Below, one piece after another: positions 25,531 to 33,720 of a DNA stretch of 64,000 bases. The notes below the pieces were generated by a model that saw only the letters and a list, made by a program, of their open reading frames with translations, did no database searches and was not told the DNA's origin. Source of the DNA: Phycisphaerae bacterium (GTDB lineage: Bacteria > Planctomycetota > Phycisphaerae > Phycisphaerales > Phycisphaeraceae); the NCBI GenBank assembly GCA_030425705.1, contig JAUHZU010000001.1:607607-671606 (forward strand), given 5' to 3'. Both the position numbers and the translations under genes were made by a program. The number at the start of each line of letters is the position of its first letter. Position 1 is the first letter of the stretch.

Positions 25531-27462
25531 ATGCTGCGAAGCCTGATCTGCATCCTTGTTGTCGCCGCAGGCCTGGCTGTAGGGCTGCTGCCCGCGCGTG
25601 CGGCGCGGGCACAGGACGCGCGCCCGAACATCGTGCTGATCCTCGCCGACGACCTGGGTTACGGCGACGTGTCTTACATGGGGTTCGCCGACGACATCCG
25701 GACGCCGCACCTCGACGCGCTGGCCGGCCGGGGCATGTCGTTCGACCGGTTCTACGCCAACTGCCCGGTGTGCTCGCCGACGCGTGCGGCGCTGCTGACC
25801 GGCCGGTACCCCGACGTGGTGGGGGTGCCGGGCGTGATCCGGCAGGACGCGGAGGATGGCTGGGGCTACCTCGACCCCTCGGCGGTGCTGCTGCCTGAGG
25901 TGCTGCGCGGCGCGGGCTACCACACCGCTCTGGTGGGCAAGTGGCACCTGGGCTACGAGCCGCCAAATACGCCCAACGCCCGCGGGTTCGACCACTTCCA
26001 CGGGTTCCTCGGCGACATGATGGACGACTACGTCACGCACCGGCGCGGCGGACGGAACTGGATGCGGCTCAATGCGGAGGAGGTCCACCCCGAGGGGCAC
26101 GCGACGGACGTGTTCACGGGCTGGGCCTGCGACTACATCCGCGCCCGGGCACCGTTGGAGGACCCCTTCTTCCTGTACCTGGCCTACAACGCACCGCACA
26201 CCCCGATCCAGCCGCCGGCCGACTGGCTGCAGCGAGTGCGCGAGCGCGAGCCGGACATCACCGAGCCGCGTGCGAAACTCGTCGCGCTGATCGAGCACAT
26301 GGACGACGGTATCGGCCGTGTGCTGGCGGCCCTGGAGCAGGCCGGCGTGGCCGACAATACGCTGGTGATCTTCACCTCGGACAACGGCGGGCAGTTGAAC
26401 GTGGGGGCAAACTGCGGTCCACTGCGTGACGGGAAGGGTTCGCTGTACGAGGGCGGCCTGCGCGTCCCTTTGCTGGTCGCGTGGCCGGGGCGGGTCGAGG
26501 GTGGGACGACGCACCACGCCGAGGCGCTGACGATGGACCTGTTCCCGACGGTGTGCGAAGCGGCGGGCGTTGACGCCGGGGCCGGGCTGGACGGCCGGTC
26601 CATGCTCGGTCTGCTGAAGGGCGACGCCGATTCCGCGGACGGTTGGCCGGAGCGGGACCTGCACTGGGTCCGCCGGGAGGGCGGGCGGTACATGGGGCAG
26701 ACGGTGCGTGCGGTGCGGCGCGGGCCGTGGAAGTGGGTGCAGAACTCACCGGTCGGGCCGTTTGAGCTCTTCAACCTGGAGGACGATCCGCGCGAACGGA
26801 CCGATGTCGCTGCGCAGCACCCAGCGATGACCCGCGAGCTCTCCGCAGCGCTGCGTCGGCAGGCCCAGCGTGCCGGGCAGGTGCCCTGGCAGCAGGCAGC
26901 CGAACAGGACCCCGACGAAGAGTCGACGCCGTTGATCGGGGACGGCCTCGCCGGCTGGCACGTCGACCACGAAGACCGCGCCGACCACTGGGCGAACAAC
27001 GACGGCACGATCGTCGGCGAGAACCCCGACCAGCGCGGCTCGATCCTCTGGACCGACGCAACCTTCAGCGACTTCGAGGTCACCCTCGAGTACCAGACCG
27101 ATGATGCGGACTACGACTCGGGTATCTTCCTGCGGGCGGATTCCCACCAGGTCCAGATCGGCATCTCGCGGTCGCTGCAGCGTGACATGACCGGGTGCAT
27201 CTACGCCCCGGCCGACGGCAAAGGCGGCTACCCCGGAACGACCGACGACGACACGATCCGCGAGCACCACCGCGCGAACGCGTGGAACACCCTGCGGATC
27301 GTGGTGCGCGGCAAGCGCATCCAGACCTTCCTCAACGGCGAGCCGTTCGTGGACTACGAGGCCGACACGATCCCGGCTGAAGGGCCGATCGGCCTGCAAC
27401 TGCACCAGGGCGTGCACATGACGATGCGGTTCCGCAACCTCCGTGTCCGGGGCTTGGAGTAG
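25531..27462 (+). CDS. Exported sulfatase fused to a DUF1080-type domain
   Basis: 643 residues from the ATG at 25531, with a signal peptide ending ARAQ. The N-terminal alkaline-phosphatase-fold sulfatase opens RPNIVLILADDLGYGD (metal-binding Asp pair). It has the formylglycine site CSPTRAALLTGRYP with Cys81, which needs a formylglycine-generating enzyme. Later blocks GKWHLGYEPPNTPNARGFDHFHG and IFTSDNGGQLNVG are typical of S1-family enzymes. From about residue 468 a second domain begins (GDGLAGWHVDHEDRADHW... DYDSGIFLRAD... HRANAWNTLRIVVRGKRIQTFLNGEPFVDYE). This is the 3-keto-disaccharide hydrolase/DUF1080 family. The fusion suggests sequential attack on sulfated glycans outside the cytoplasm. 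Confidence 0.88.
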   Translation: MLRSLICILVVAAGLAVGLLPARAARAQDARPNIVLILADDLGYGDVSYMGFADDIRTPHLDALAGRGMSFDRFYANCPVCSPTRAALLTGRYPDVVGVPGVIRQDAEDGWGYLDPSAVLLPEVLRGAGYHTALVGKWHLGYEPPNTPNARGFDHFHGFLGDMMDDYVTHRRGGRNWMRLNAEEVHPEGHATDVFTGWACDYIRARAPLEDPFFLYLAYNAPHTPIQPPADWLQRVREREPDITEPRAKLVALIEHMDDGIGRVLAALEQAGVADNTLVIFTSDNGGQLNVGANCGPLRDGKGSLYEGGLRVPLLVAWPGRVEGGTTHHAEALTMDLFPTVCEAAGVDAGAGLDGRSMLGLLKGDADSADGWPERDLHWVRREGGRYMGQTVRAVRRGPWKWVQNSPVGPFELFNLEDDPRERTDVAAQHPAMTRELSAALRRQAQRAGQVPWQQAAEQDPDEESTPLIGDGLAGWHVDHEDRADHWANNDGTIVGENPDQRGSILWTDATFSDFEVTLEYQTDDADYDSGIFLRADSHQVQIGISRSLQRDMTGCIYAPADGKGGYPGTTDDDTIREHHRANAWNTLRIVVRGKRIQTFLNGEPFVDYEADTIPAEGPIGLQLHQGVHMTMRFRNLRVRGLE

Positions 27463-27511
27463 CCGTCCGCAGGCGGTTTACAGCCCGGTGGGGTCGGCCG
27501 ATACTAGGTCC

Positions 27512-29029
27512 ATGAACGCACCCCGCATCGAACAGCCGCGCCCGGTCCGGAAAGTCGTTGTCCTGGGAGGCGGCAGCGCGGGCCTGCTCGCGGCGCTGAC
27601 TCTCCGGCGGCGCCTGCCCCACCTCGAGGTCACGGTCCTGCGCAGTCCGGGCATCGGCATCATCGGCGTGGGCGAAGGCACCGCCATCGGGTTTGTCACG
27701 CACCTCTTCGACTACCTCAAGATCGACCCCAACGCGTTCTACCGGGAGGCCGAGCCCACCTGGAAGCTGGGCCTGCGTTTCATCTGGGGCCGACGGACCC
27801 AGCCGTTCTATTACTCCTTCGGACAGGAGTTCGCCAGCCAGTGGAAGGGCATGGCCCGGCCGGTCGGGTTCTACTGCGACGGCCAGCCCTCGCTGGCGAA
27901 CATCGGCCCGTTCTCGGCGCTCATGGATGCCGACCGTGTCTTCGCGCAAAGGCCCGACAGCCAGCCGAACATCCACCGCTACTACTCCTACCACCTCGAG
28001 AACAGGAAGCTTGTCGGCTGGCTCGAGAGCGCCTGCCGGGCCGAGGGGGTCGGCTTTATGGAGGCCACGATCACCGAGGTCGCGACCGACGAGCAGGGGG
28101 TGAAGGCCTTGCACGCAGAGGACGGCCGGAAGATCAAGGCCGACCTGTATGTCGATGCGTCGGGCTTCCGCTCGGAGCTGTTGGGCAAGGCATTAGGGGT
28201 GCCGTTTGTCTCGTACAGCGACGCGCTCTACTGCGACCGTGCGGTCGTCGGCGGGTGGGAGCGCACGGACGAGCCGGTCCACCCGTACACAACCTGTGAG
28301 ACGATGGACGCGGGGTGGTGCTGGCAGATCGAGCACGAGACGAAGATCAACCGGGGCTATGTCTTCAGCTCGGGGTTCATGTCCGACGAGCAGGCCGAGG
28401 CGGAGTTCCGCGCGGCGAACCCGAAGATCACCGGCGAGACCCGCGTCGTGCGTTTCCGGTCGGGGCGATTCGAGCGGATCTGGGAGAAGAACGTCGTCGG
28501 CATCGGCAACGCCTCCGGGTTTGTCGAGCCGCTCGAAGCGACAGCGTTGCAACTGATCGGTCTGGAGGCGCGCACCATCGCCGACGTGTTGGCCGACAGC
28601 GCGGGCCGGGTGACGCCGTCGCTCAAGAAGCAGTTCAACCGATTCAACGCGACCAACTGGGACGACATCCGCGACTTCCTGGCGTTGCACTACCGGTTCA
28701 ATGAGCTGCGGGACACCGAGTTCTGGAGGCACTGCCGCTCGAACTCGCCGCTGGGGCGGGCCGCCGAGGCGGTCGAGCTTTATCAGGAAAACGGCCCGGT
28801 GCTCTCGGCGATGGAGGCGGCCATCCCGCCCGACGGGCAGTTCGGGCTGCAGGGGTATCTCGCGCTGCTGGTCGGCATGGGGGTGCCACACGCCGGGCAG
28901 CACCGCGTCACCCCGGACGAACGCAAGGTCTGGGAGCAGGGCCAGGACCACTACCGGCAGGCCGCGCAGGCCGGCATGACCGTCGTCGAGTCGCTCAACG
29001 CGATCCGCGAGCACGGCGTTCCGGCGTAA
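27512..29029 (+). CDS. Flavin-dependent (tryptophan) halogenase family protein
   Basis: 505 residues starting MNAPRIEQPRPVRKVVVLGGGSAGLLAALTL, the FAD-binding GxGxxG. Lys85 in PTWKLGLRF aligns in context with the catalytic lysine that forms lysine chloramine. AGWCWQIEHE near residue 267 corresponds to the WxWxIP signature, with the Pro replaced by Glu. VVGIGNASGFVEPLEATALQLI is the usual late FAD block. No flavin reductase adjoins and no NRPS/PKS cluster is present. Many environmental relatives have unknown substrates, so halogenation is plausible but not shown. The loss of the IP part of the motif is a caution. Confidence 0.8.
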   Translation: MNAPRIEQPRPVRKVVVLGGGSAGLLAALTLRRRLPHLEVTVLRSPGIGIIGVGEGTAIGFVTHLFDYLKIDPNAFYREAEPTWKLGLRFIWGRRTQPFYYSFGQEFASQWKGMARPVGFYCDGQPSLANIGPFSALMDADRVFAQRPDSQPNIHRYYSYHLENRKLVGWLESACRAEGVGFMEATITEVATDEQGVKALHAEDGRKIKADLYVDASGFRSELLGKALGVPFVSYSDALYCDRAVVGGWERTDEPVHPYTTCETMDAGWCWQIEHETKINRGYVFSSGFMSDEQAEAEFRAANPKITGETRVVRFRSGRFERIWEKNVVGIGNASGFVEPLEATALQLIGLEARTIADVLADSAGRVTPSLKKQFNRFNATNWDDIRDFLALHYRFNELRDTEFWRHCRSNSPLGRAAEAVELYQENGPVLSAMEAAIPPDGQFGLQGYLALLVGMGVPHAGQHRVTPDERKVWEQGQDHYRQAAQAGMTVVESLNAIREHGVPA

Positions 29030-29060
29030 CCGGGCCGGCGCATATCAGATGCGGGGCGTG

Positions 29061-30260
29061 TCAGAACCGCTTGGTCAGCGAGAACGTGACCGTGCCGTAG
29101 GACCGGGTGCCGTCGTCGGCGTTGGACCCGGCGGGGGCGTCGAACGGGTCGGTGTGGAACGTGATGCCCCAGGTGAGGCCGAGGGTGTACGGCCCGTCTT
29201 GGTAGCTGATCGCGAGGCCGAACTGCGCTTCGCCGATGAACGGTTCCTTGTCGATCGACGGCGAGGGGTCTTCGTGGTTCGAGCCGTCGAGGAAGGTGTT
29301 GTGCTCGACGTAGCGCCCGCCGACGCGCAGCCAGGCGTACCACGCCCAGCCCTGCTCGGCCGTGGCCGGGTCTTGCCGGGCGGTGGCGGAGCGGAGGTCG
29401 TTGATCCGGCCGGGCCCGAAGTCGTCGGGCAGGCGGTAGCCGACACGTGCGGTCAGCGCGGCCTCGGCGTAGCGGTGGACGCTGCCGATGGCGATGCCGG
29501 CCTGCGGGATGAGCTGGGTCTCGACATCGCCCAGGACCGGCAGCGTGAACGCGCCCGTGTCGAAACGCCACTTCCGGCGGTAGTAGAACTGGTAGGCGAA
29601 CTCGTCGCGCAGCTGGTTGTCCCAGCCGTTGGGATCGTCGCCGAGGAAGTTGTCGTGGACCCACGTCTGGATGTCTTCGCCCAGCGAGCTGTCGCCGACG
29701 ACCCCGAGGTTGATCTCGAAGTGGTCGAAGACCGACGCGTCGTCCCGGCGTTGGTAGTCGGCCTGCCGCTGCCAATACACCCCGCCATAGAGATAGCCCG
29801 CGTAGGGCCGGTCGCCGGGGAGCGGGGCGGCCGCCAACAGGTTCCGCGGCGTGAAGATCTGCTGGCCGAGGACATAGCCCGCTGCGGTGTTCGGCCGGCC
29901 GTGGTTCTGGCTGAAGGTGTCGGCGAAGGGCATGTAGTCCAGGAGCTGCTGGGCCCAGAGCGGCTGGTGGTCGAGGGTCAGCGCGATGCCGTTGGTGTAG
30001 CCGCGGTCGTAGCTGTCCAGGGGGTCCTGGAACGCGCCGTCGTTCTCCCAGTAAAGCCGAAGGGCCATCGGCGCATCGGCACAGTCGGGCAGCCAGGACA
30101 GCGGCGCGGTGGTGGCCCGGTCGGTCGCGGGTGTGTCGGTGGAGAGATGTTGTGACGGGTCTTCCGCCGTGCCGGGCTGGGCATGAGCAGCGGCGGACAG
30201 GGCGAGCATCGCGAGGGTCGCGGCCAGGGTCCGGCGCGGCGCGGGGGGGTGGTGAGTCAT
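29061..30260 (-). CDS. lpxR: LpxR-like outer-membrane lipid A deacylase
   Basis: 399 residues with a signal peptide ending AAAHAQ near residue 28. It then has the LpxR/DUF2219 pattern: RLYWENDGAFQDPLDSYDRGYTNGIALTLDHQ (catalytic Asn/Asp region), GQQIFTPRNLLAAAPLPGDRPYAGYLYGGVYWQRQ, and alternating beta strands ending FSLTKRF with the terminal Phe typical of barrel proteins. LpxR removes the 3'-acyloxyacyl chain of lipid A. Its presence implies an outer membrane with lipid A, in keeping with the diderm view of planctomycetes. It overlaps the AcpH-like gene upstream by 4 bases, so the two are translationally coupled. Confidence 0.82.
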   Translation of the reverse strand: MTHHPPAPRRTLAATLAMLALSAAAHAQPGTAEDPSQHLSTDTPATDRATTAPLSWLPDCADAPMALRLYWENDGAFQDPLDSYDRGYTNGIALTLDHQPLWAQQLLDYMPFADTFSQNHGRPNTAAGYVLGQQIFTPRNLLAAAPLPGDRPYAGYLYGGVYWQRQADYQRRDDASVFDHFEINLGVVGDSSLGEDIQTWVHDNFLGDDPNGWDNQLRDEFAYQFYYRRKWRFDTGAFTLPVLGDVETQLIPQAGIAIGSVHRYAEAALTARVGYRLPDDFGPGRINDLRSATARQDPATAEQGWAWYAWLRVGGRYVEHNTFLDGSNHEDPSPSIDKEPFIGEAQFGLAISYQDGPYTLGLTWGITFHTDPFDAPAGSNADDGTRSYGTVTFSLTKRF

Positions 30261-30877
30261 GAGTAGGTCGGCGTGATCTGGTGGATGGCCCGGCGGCGCT
30301 CGACGAGGCAGAGCAGATCGGGCCAGAGGTCTTCGAACGATGATTCAATCCACGCCGGCCGGCGGGTGATGGTGTCGGCGGCGTGGGTCAGGTCGACCGG
30401 GACGCGCAGCCGCTGCGAGAACCGGCGGGACATCCGTTGGAGTGTCAGGCGTATGCCATCGGCCGAAGCGTACCCGGCGAGCCAGTCTTGCTCAGCCATC
30501 CGCAGGGTGATCCAGCGCATCCGCTCGGGCATGAGGTGGTGGTGGCCGAGCAGTGTCTCGCCGACCCGTCGGGTGTAGGTGGTCAGCGGGAGCCCGTCGC
30601 CGTAGCGCTGCCACTCGCGCGCGAGGACGTGGTCGAGCAGCACGTCCGCGACGATCCCCGCGAACCGCTGGTGCGTCGGGCGCAGGCGGTGCTGCAGGCG
30701 GAGGAACGCGGGGTGCGTGTCGGTCGCCTGGTCGATGGCCCGGTGCTCCAGCGCCGCCTCGAGGACAAGGGGGTCCAGATCATCGGGGAGCGGCCCACGG
30801 ATCAGGTCCGGGGCGAGCGCGCCGACCATGCCCTGGGGCGTATCGGGCGCGAGGACGAGATGGGCCAGGAAGTTCAA
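30257..30877 (-). CDS. ACP phosphodiesterase-like (AcpH/DUF479) protein
   Basis: About 206 residues if read from the TTG at 30877 (LNFLAHLVLAPDTPQGMVGALAPDLIRGPL), because family members start MNFLAHL. An upstream ATG at 30937 would add 20 residues. ACP phosphodiesterase cleaves 4'-phosphopantetheine from acyl carrier protein using HD-like metal residues. Visible metal-site candidates are NFLAH, EHRAIDQATDTHP and IVADVLLDHVLAREW. It overlaps lpxR by 4 bases. Both could adjust acyl-chain metabolism, though ACP recycling is inferred from the family only. Confidence 0.75.
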   Translation of the reverse strand: MNFLAHLVLAPDTPQGMVGALAPDLIRGPLPDDLDPLVLEAALEHRAIDQATDTHPAFLRLQHRLRPTHQRFAGIVADVLLDHVLAREWQRYGDGLPLTTYTRRVGETLLGHHHLMPERMRWITLRMAEQDWLAGYASADGIRLTLQRMSRRFSQRLRVPVDLTHAADTITRRPAWIESSFEDLWPDLLCLVERRRAIHQITPTYS

Positions 30878-31120
30878 GCGGGTGGCTCGGCGAAGGTGGT
30901 GCGCAACCCATCTTAGACGTCCCGCCACTCTATGCACATCCGCCCGAGCGCAGACGGTGTCGCCGACATCGCAGACCCGCGATATGCCTGCCTAGTCTGC
31001 CAAACCCGCACGATCCGAGTGCACGTAACTGAATTCACGGTTGCACGCACCCAGCCGGCCGCCCCGCAGGCCCACCCCGGAGCAGGGCCTGTCGGCGGCA
31101 AGCCGGCTCGGTGCGGCCGG

Positions 31121-31789
31121 TCAGGCCGCGAGGGCAGGCAACTCGGGCTGCGGGTTAGGCACCGCGGGTGCCGGGACGGTCGGGCCCGACATCCGCGCCA
31201 TCTCGATCAGGTCGGCGGTCGCGGTGTCGGCCGTGTCCAAGGCCTCTTCCAGTGCGGTAAGCAGGGCGTGCCGTCGGCAGCGGGCGGCGAAGGCCGGGTC
31301 ATCCAGCAGGAGGTAGGCGATAAACGCGGACACCAGCAGCCGGTCGGACGCGGAGCGGTCCGCCCGGCCCGCCAGCAGCCCGTCAGGGTCTTGCATGCGT
31401 TCCAGGGCCTCGATCGCGTGGTGGTGGGCGGACTCGGCCGGCCCCAGCGACTCGCCCAGCAGCGGCCCGTGGTCGCGGACCAGCCGTCCCAGCCCCGCCG
31501 CGACCGCCGCAGTGAGCACCGGGCAGGGCTGGCCCTCGGCGTCCAGCACGCCGAGCCCCGGCTGCACCGCGCGGACCAGCAGCCCGGTCAACTCGCGGCT
31601 CAGGGCTGTCGGGCCGTAGGTCAGCTCGACCAGCCGACGCAGCCCGAGGGCCGCCGCACCGATCGGGGAGCCACCCATCCGCACCCGCAGCGGCAGGGGC
31701 AACACCAGCCCGTTGCGGCAGAGTTCGCGGAGCAGCCGGTCGTGGTCCCGGGCCTGCAGGGTCTTGTCGATGAGCTGGATGCTGAGCAT
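31121..31789 (-). CDS. Uncharacterised alpha-helical protein under a palindromic promoter
   Basis: 222 residues starting MLSIQLIDKTLQARDHDRLLRELCRN. No family is recognised. The protein looks soluble and mostly helical, rich in Ala and Leu, with an HHHAIEALERM stretch and a Pro-rich tail. It has no signal peptide. The interest is upstream: a TTGACA/TAAGGT promoter (31857-31830) whose -35 region is covered by a long inverted repeat (31839-31868), so expression is probably controlled by a dimeric repressor or activator. It stands alone, about 240 bases downstream of the acpH-like gene start on the same strand. Confidence 0.6.
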   Translation of the reverse strand: MLSIQLIDKTLQARDHDRLLRELCRNGLVLPLPLRVRMGGSPIGAAALGLRRLVELTYGPTALSRELTGLLVRAVQPGLGVLDAEGQPCPVLTAAVAAGLGRLVRDHGPLLGESLGPAESAHHHAIEALERMQDPDGLLAGRADRSASDRLLVSAFIAYLLLDDPAFAARCRRHALLTALEEALDTADTATADLIEMARMSGPTVPAPAVPNPQPELPALAA

Positions 31790-31829
31790 GGCGGGCTCCA
31801 GGTGTTTGATAGGCGTTCGTATGGACCTA

Positions 31830-31868
31830 ACCTTACCCGATCAAGAATGCTTGTCAAGCATCTTGATC
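31830..31868 (-). promoter_or_regulatory. Promoter with overlapping palindromic operator
   Basis: TTGACA (31857-31852), a 16-base spacer, TAAGGT (31835-31830), minus strand. The inverted repeat GATCAAG(A)ATGCTTG / CAAGCATCTTGATC spans 31839-31868, with one extra A in one arm. Confidence 0.75.
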
Positions 31869-32041
31869 GTTTTTTGTTCGGTTGCGTTCGGGTAGAACCA
31901 CATCCAGGGAATCCACGTTGAACCGGCCAGTCCTTGAGGGCCCCGATGCGAACCGCGTGTTGTCAGGAGCGTCGTGGAAAACCTGTCGATTGTTGTCGCT
32001 GTGTGTTGGCTTGTCTCTCGCGACGGGCCGACATGCGCATG

Positions 32042-32122
32042 AAAAAACCCCCGCCACAGGGCTCCGAACCTGTGAGCGGAGGCGCGCCACGGCCGAGATT
32101 TCAGGGCACTTTTCCGTACCCG
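32042..32122 (-). ncRNA. Candidate small RNA with own promoter and terminator
   Basis: On the minus strand TTGACA (32158-32153), an 18-base spacer and TAGGAT (32134-32129) precede a predicted start near 32122. About 40 bases on, a 13-bp stem with one bulge (32082-32069 with 32060-32048) is followed by six T (32047-32042), a textbook terminator. The transcript would be about 80 nt and contains no convincing open frame. It matches no RNA family I can recognise. Confidence 0.45.
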
Positions 32123-32158
32123 CCAGCTATCCTATCGGCTCCGATCCATCCCTGTCAA

Positions 32159-32676
32159 TGCGGCGGTACGCGGATTTATCGAAATCTATAAAACATTTAG
32201 ATAAAACAAGATAACGGCGCGTCCCTCTGGACAACCGGTGTGAAACACCCCGGCGGGAGCGGGGCGTGACCTACCGAGCAGGCCTTCCAGTAGGTGATGG
32301 GTTTGGACGGCTCCAACCGGCCTCAGACACCGTCTGTGCGCATGCGTGACGGAACACTTGCGGCAGTCGGTGCCGTGTTGTTGTGTCGGCGGCGCAAGCA
32401 CAACCCGTTGTGCGAGTCTTGAGGATGCGCTGCACCCTGCACGGCGTGGGAGTGGTTGCGTGAGTGTTGGTGCGTTGCGTATGTGTCGCTGCATCTGAGC
32501 ATGCGTTGATGGGTACACCGCAACGCGGAGCCGCGACGCGCGCCGGCCGGGGCCAGGCCGAATCGAGCCAACCCTTCCACACTCAGGGACAAACCCGATG
32601 AACCCCGCCACACCCGGGTCGTACGGAGAGTGTAGTCTGCCGATGCGTGGCACCACACAACTCAGAAGTCCCCACC
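32159..32676. other. Intergenic stretch with no recognised gene
   Basis: AT-rich at 32161-32215 (the region of minus-strand promoters), then GC-rich with several short hairpins (for example CCTAC/GTAGG near 32271-32295). The open frames here have atypical composition and no homologous look. Tests for tmRNA, RNase P and SRP signatures by eye failed. Confidence 0.4.
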
Positions 32677-32734
32677 GGGAGGAACGCACATGGTCGGCGG
32701 CTGCCCAGGCCGCCGGCCGTTCCTCCCCTTTTTT
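32677..32734 (+). terminator. Strong intrinsic terminator, plus strand
   Basis: A 10-bp perfect stem (32677-32686 with 32718-32727) encloses a nested 6-bp GC hairpin and is followed by six T. No plus-strand gene upstream accounts for it. Confidence 0.75.
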
Positions 32735-32795
32735 ATGCGCGACCGGGGCCGTGTCAGGGTGTCCGTAGCGCGTTACGAAGCTGCCGCATCTCCAA

Positions 32796-32870
32796 GCCGG
32801 GCCAGAGCGCAGCGCCGGCCCGGATTCTCCATGCGTAAAGACCCGGGCCGGCGCTGCGCTCTGGCCCGGC
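32796..32870. repeat. 75-bp palindromic element, copy 2
   Basis: 28-nt arms at 32796-32823 and 32843-32870, perfectly complementary, with a 19-nt spacer. The arms match the element at 9638-9721 but the spacer is unrelated. Confidence 0.88.
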
Positions 32871-32908
32871 TTGGCGTTGCGCTTGGCGTTGATGTGTGGC
32901 ACGCCACG

Positions 32909-33427
32909 CTACCGTGCGTCCGCGCGTGGCCACCCACCGGTGTGCTGGTGTTCCCATTCGAGCGCATCGCCTTCGGGGACGTCGGGGAGGCCGAGCTTCC
33001 GCATCATGTAGAGGGCCTGGGCGCGGTGGTGCATGCCGTGCGTGGCGAGGTGGAGGATCGCGCCGCCGAACGGTTTGCGCACCGGCGGGTCGTCGAGGTG
33101 GTCGAGGAAGGTGTCGTCGAGTCGGCCGGCGTCCTGGATGCGGCGGGCGAGGTCGTACAGGTCGGCCGAGGCCCGGTCGTAGTGCTCGATCATCCGCGCG
33201 ATCGGGGCGTCGGGTTGCAGCCGTGGCTGCTCGGGCTCTTCACCACGCATCAGCGCCGTCCAGCCCACCGCGTTGCCGACGACGTGGTGCCAGAGCGACC
33301 GCAGCGTCCCGCCGGGCCCGATGGCGAAGTCGCGGTCAAGCTGCTCATCCGACAACGGAAGGCACAACTCCATCAGGTGCCGCGTCGTCCACGCATCGTG
33401 TTTCAGCAGGCGGTCGAGGAGGTCCAT
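32909..33427 (-). CDS. DinB-family four-helix metalloprotein
   Basis: About 172 residues from the ATG at 33427 (MDLLDRLLKHDAWTTRHLMELCLPLSDEQLDRDF); a start at 33460 would add 11. DinB/YfiT-like proteins are four-helix bundles with a three-His metal site. The candidates are His in LLKHDAWTT or LWHHVVGN and the pair in HLATHGMHHRAQALYMMRKLGL. Many use bacillithiol or mycothiol, and others have unknown roles. The conserved tail LGLPDVPEGDALEWEH matches a frequent DinB ending. The neighbours on the same strand are a small membrane protein and a sulfatase, without an obvious link. Confidence 0.78.
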   Translation of the reverse strand: MDLLDRLLKHDAWTTRHLMELCLPLSDEQLDRDFAIGPGGTLRSLWHHVVGNAVGWTALMRGEEPEQPRLQPDAPIARMIEHYDRASADLYDLARRIQDAGRLDDTFLDHLDDPPVRKPFGGAILHLATHGMHHRAQALYMMRKLGLPDVPEGDALEWEHQHTGGWPRADAR

Positions 33428-33463
33428 TGGCGTTCGTCGCTTGAGTAGTGTTGCACCCATCGG

Positions 33464-33700
33464 CTAATCCGATGACTCAAGATCGTCTTGCGTTCTACGC
33501 AAGCAGCGTAGTAGGATCGATGCCATCATGCATAGAGCGAGCCAGAAGGTGAACATGGCTGCGCAACAAACAATAAAAACAAGGAAGCGATTCGAGAACT
33601 CATCAGCCAGCACATAAGTCGCGATGATCGCAGGCAGAAAGACGGCCATGAACAAGACGGCCTGAAACTCGATGATATCTAGCCAGAACGGCCTGCCCAT
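33464..33700 (-). CDS. Small two-helix membrane protein
   Basis: 78 residues starting MGRPFWLDIIEFQAVLFMAVFLPA. Two hydrophobic segments (residues about 10-30 and 40-65, VFIVCCAAMFTFWLALCMMAS) are followed by a basic then acidic tail (RCLRRTQDDLESSD). AGGAG lies 8 bases before the ATG, so the start is well supported even though a longer spurious frame covers the region. The local sequence is more AT-rich than the surroundings. The start lies 20 bases downstream of the sulfatase stop, so it is probably the last gene of that transcript. The function is unknown. Confidence 0.6.
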   Translation of the reverse strand: MGRPFWLDIIEFQAVLFMAVFLPAIIATYVLADEFSNRFLVFIVCCAAMFTFWLALCMMASILLRCLRRTQDDLESSD

Positions 33701-33720
33701 TACTCGGCTCCTGCAACAGT

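Noticed and set aside
32159..32740. tmRNA, RNase P RNA or SRP RNA in the gene-free stretch
   Set aside because: No GGATTCGAC-type tmRNA start, no GAGGAAAGTCC RNase P core and no GGAAGGAAGCAG SRP loop could be found on either strand.
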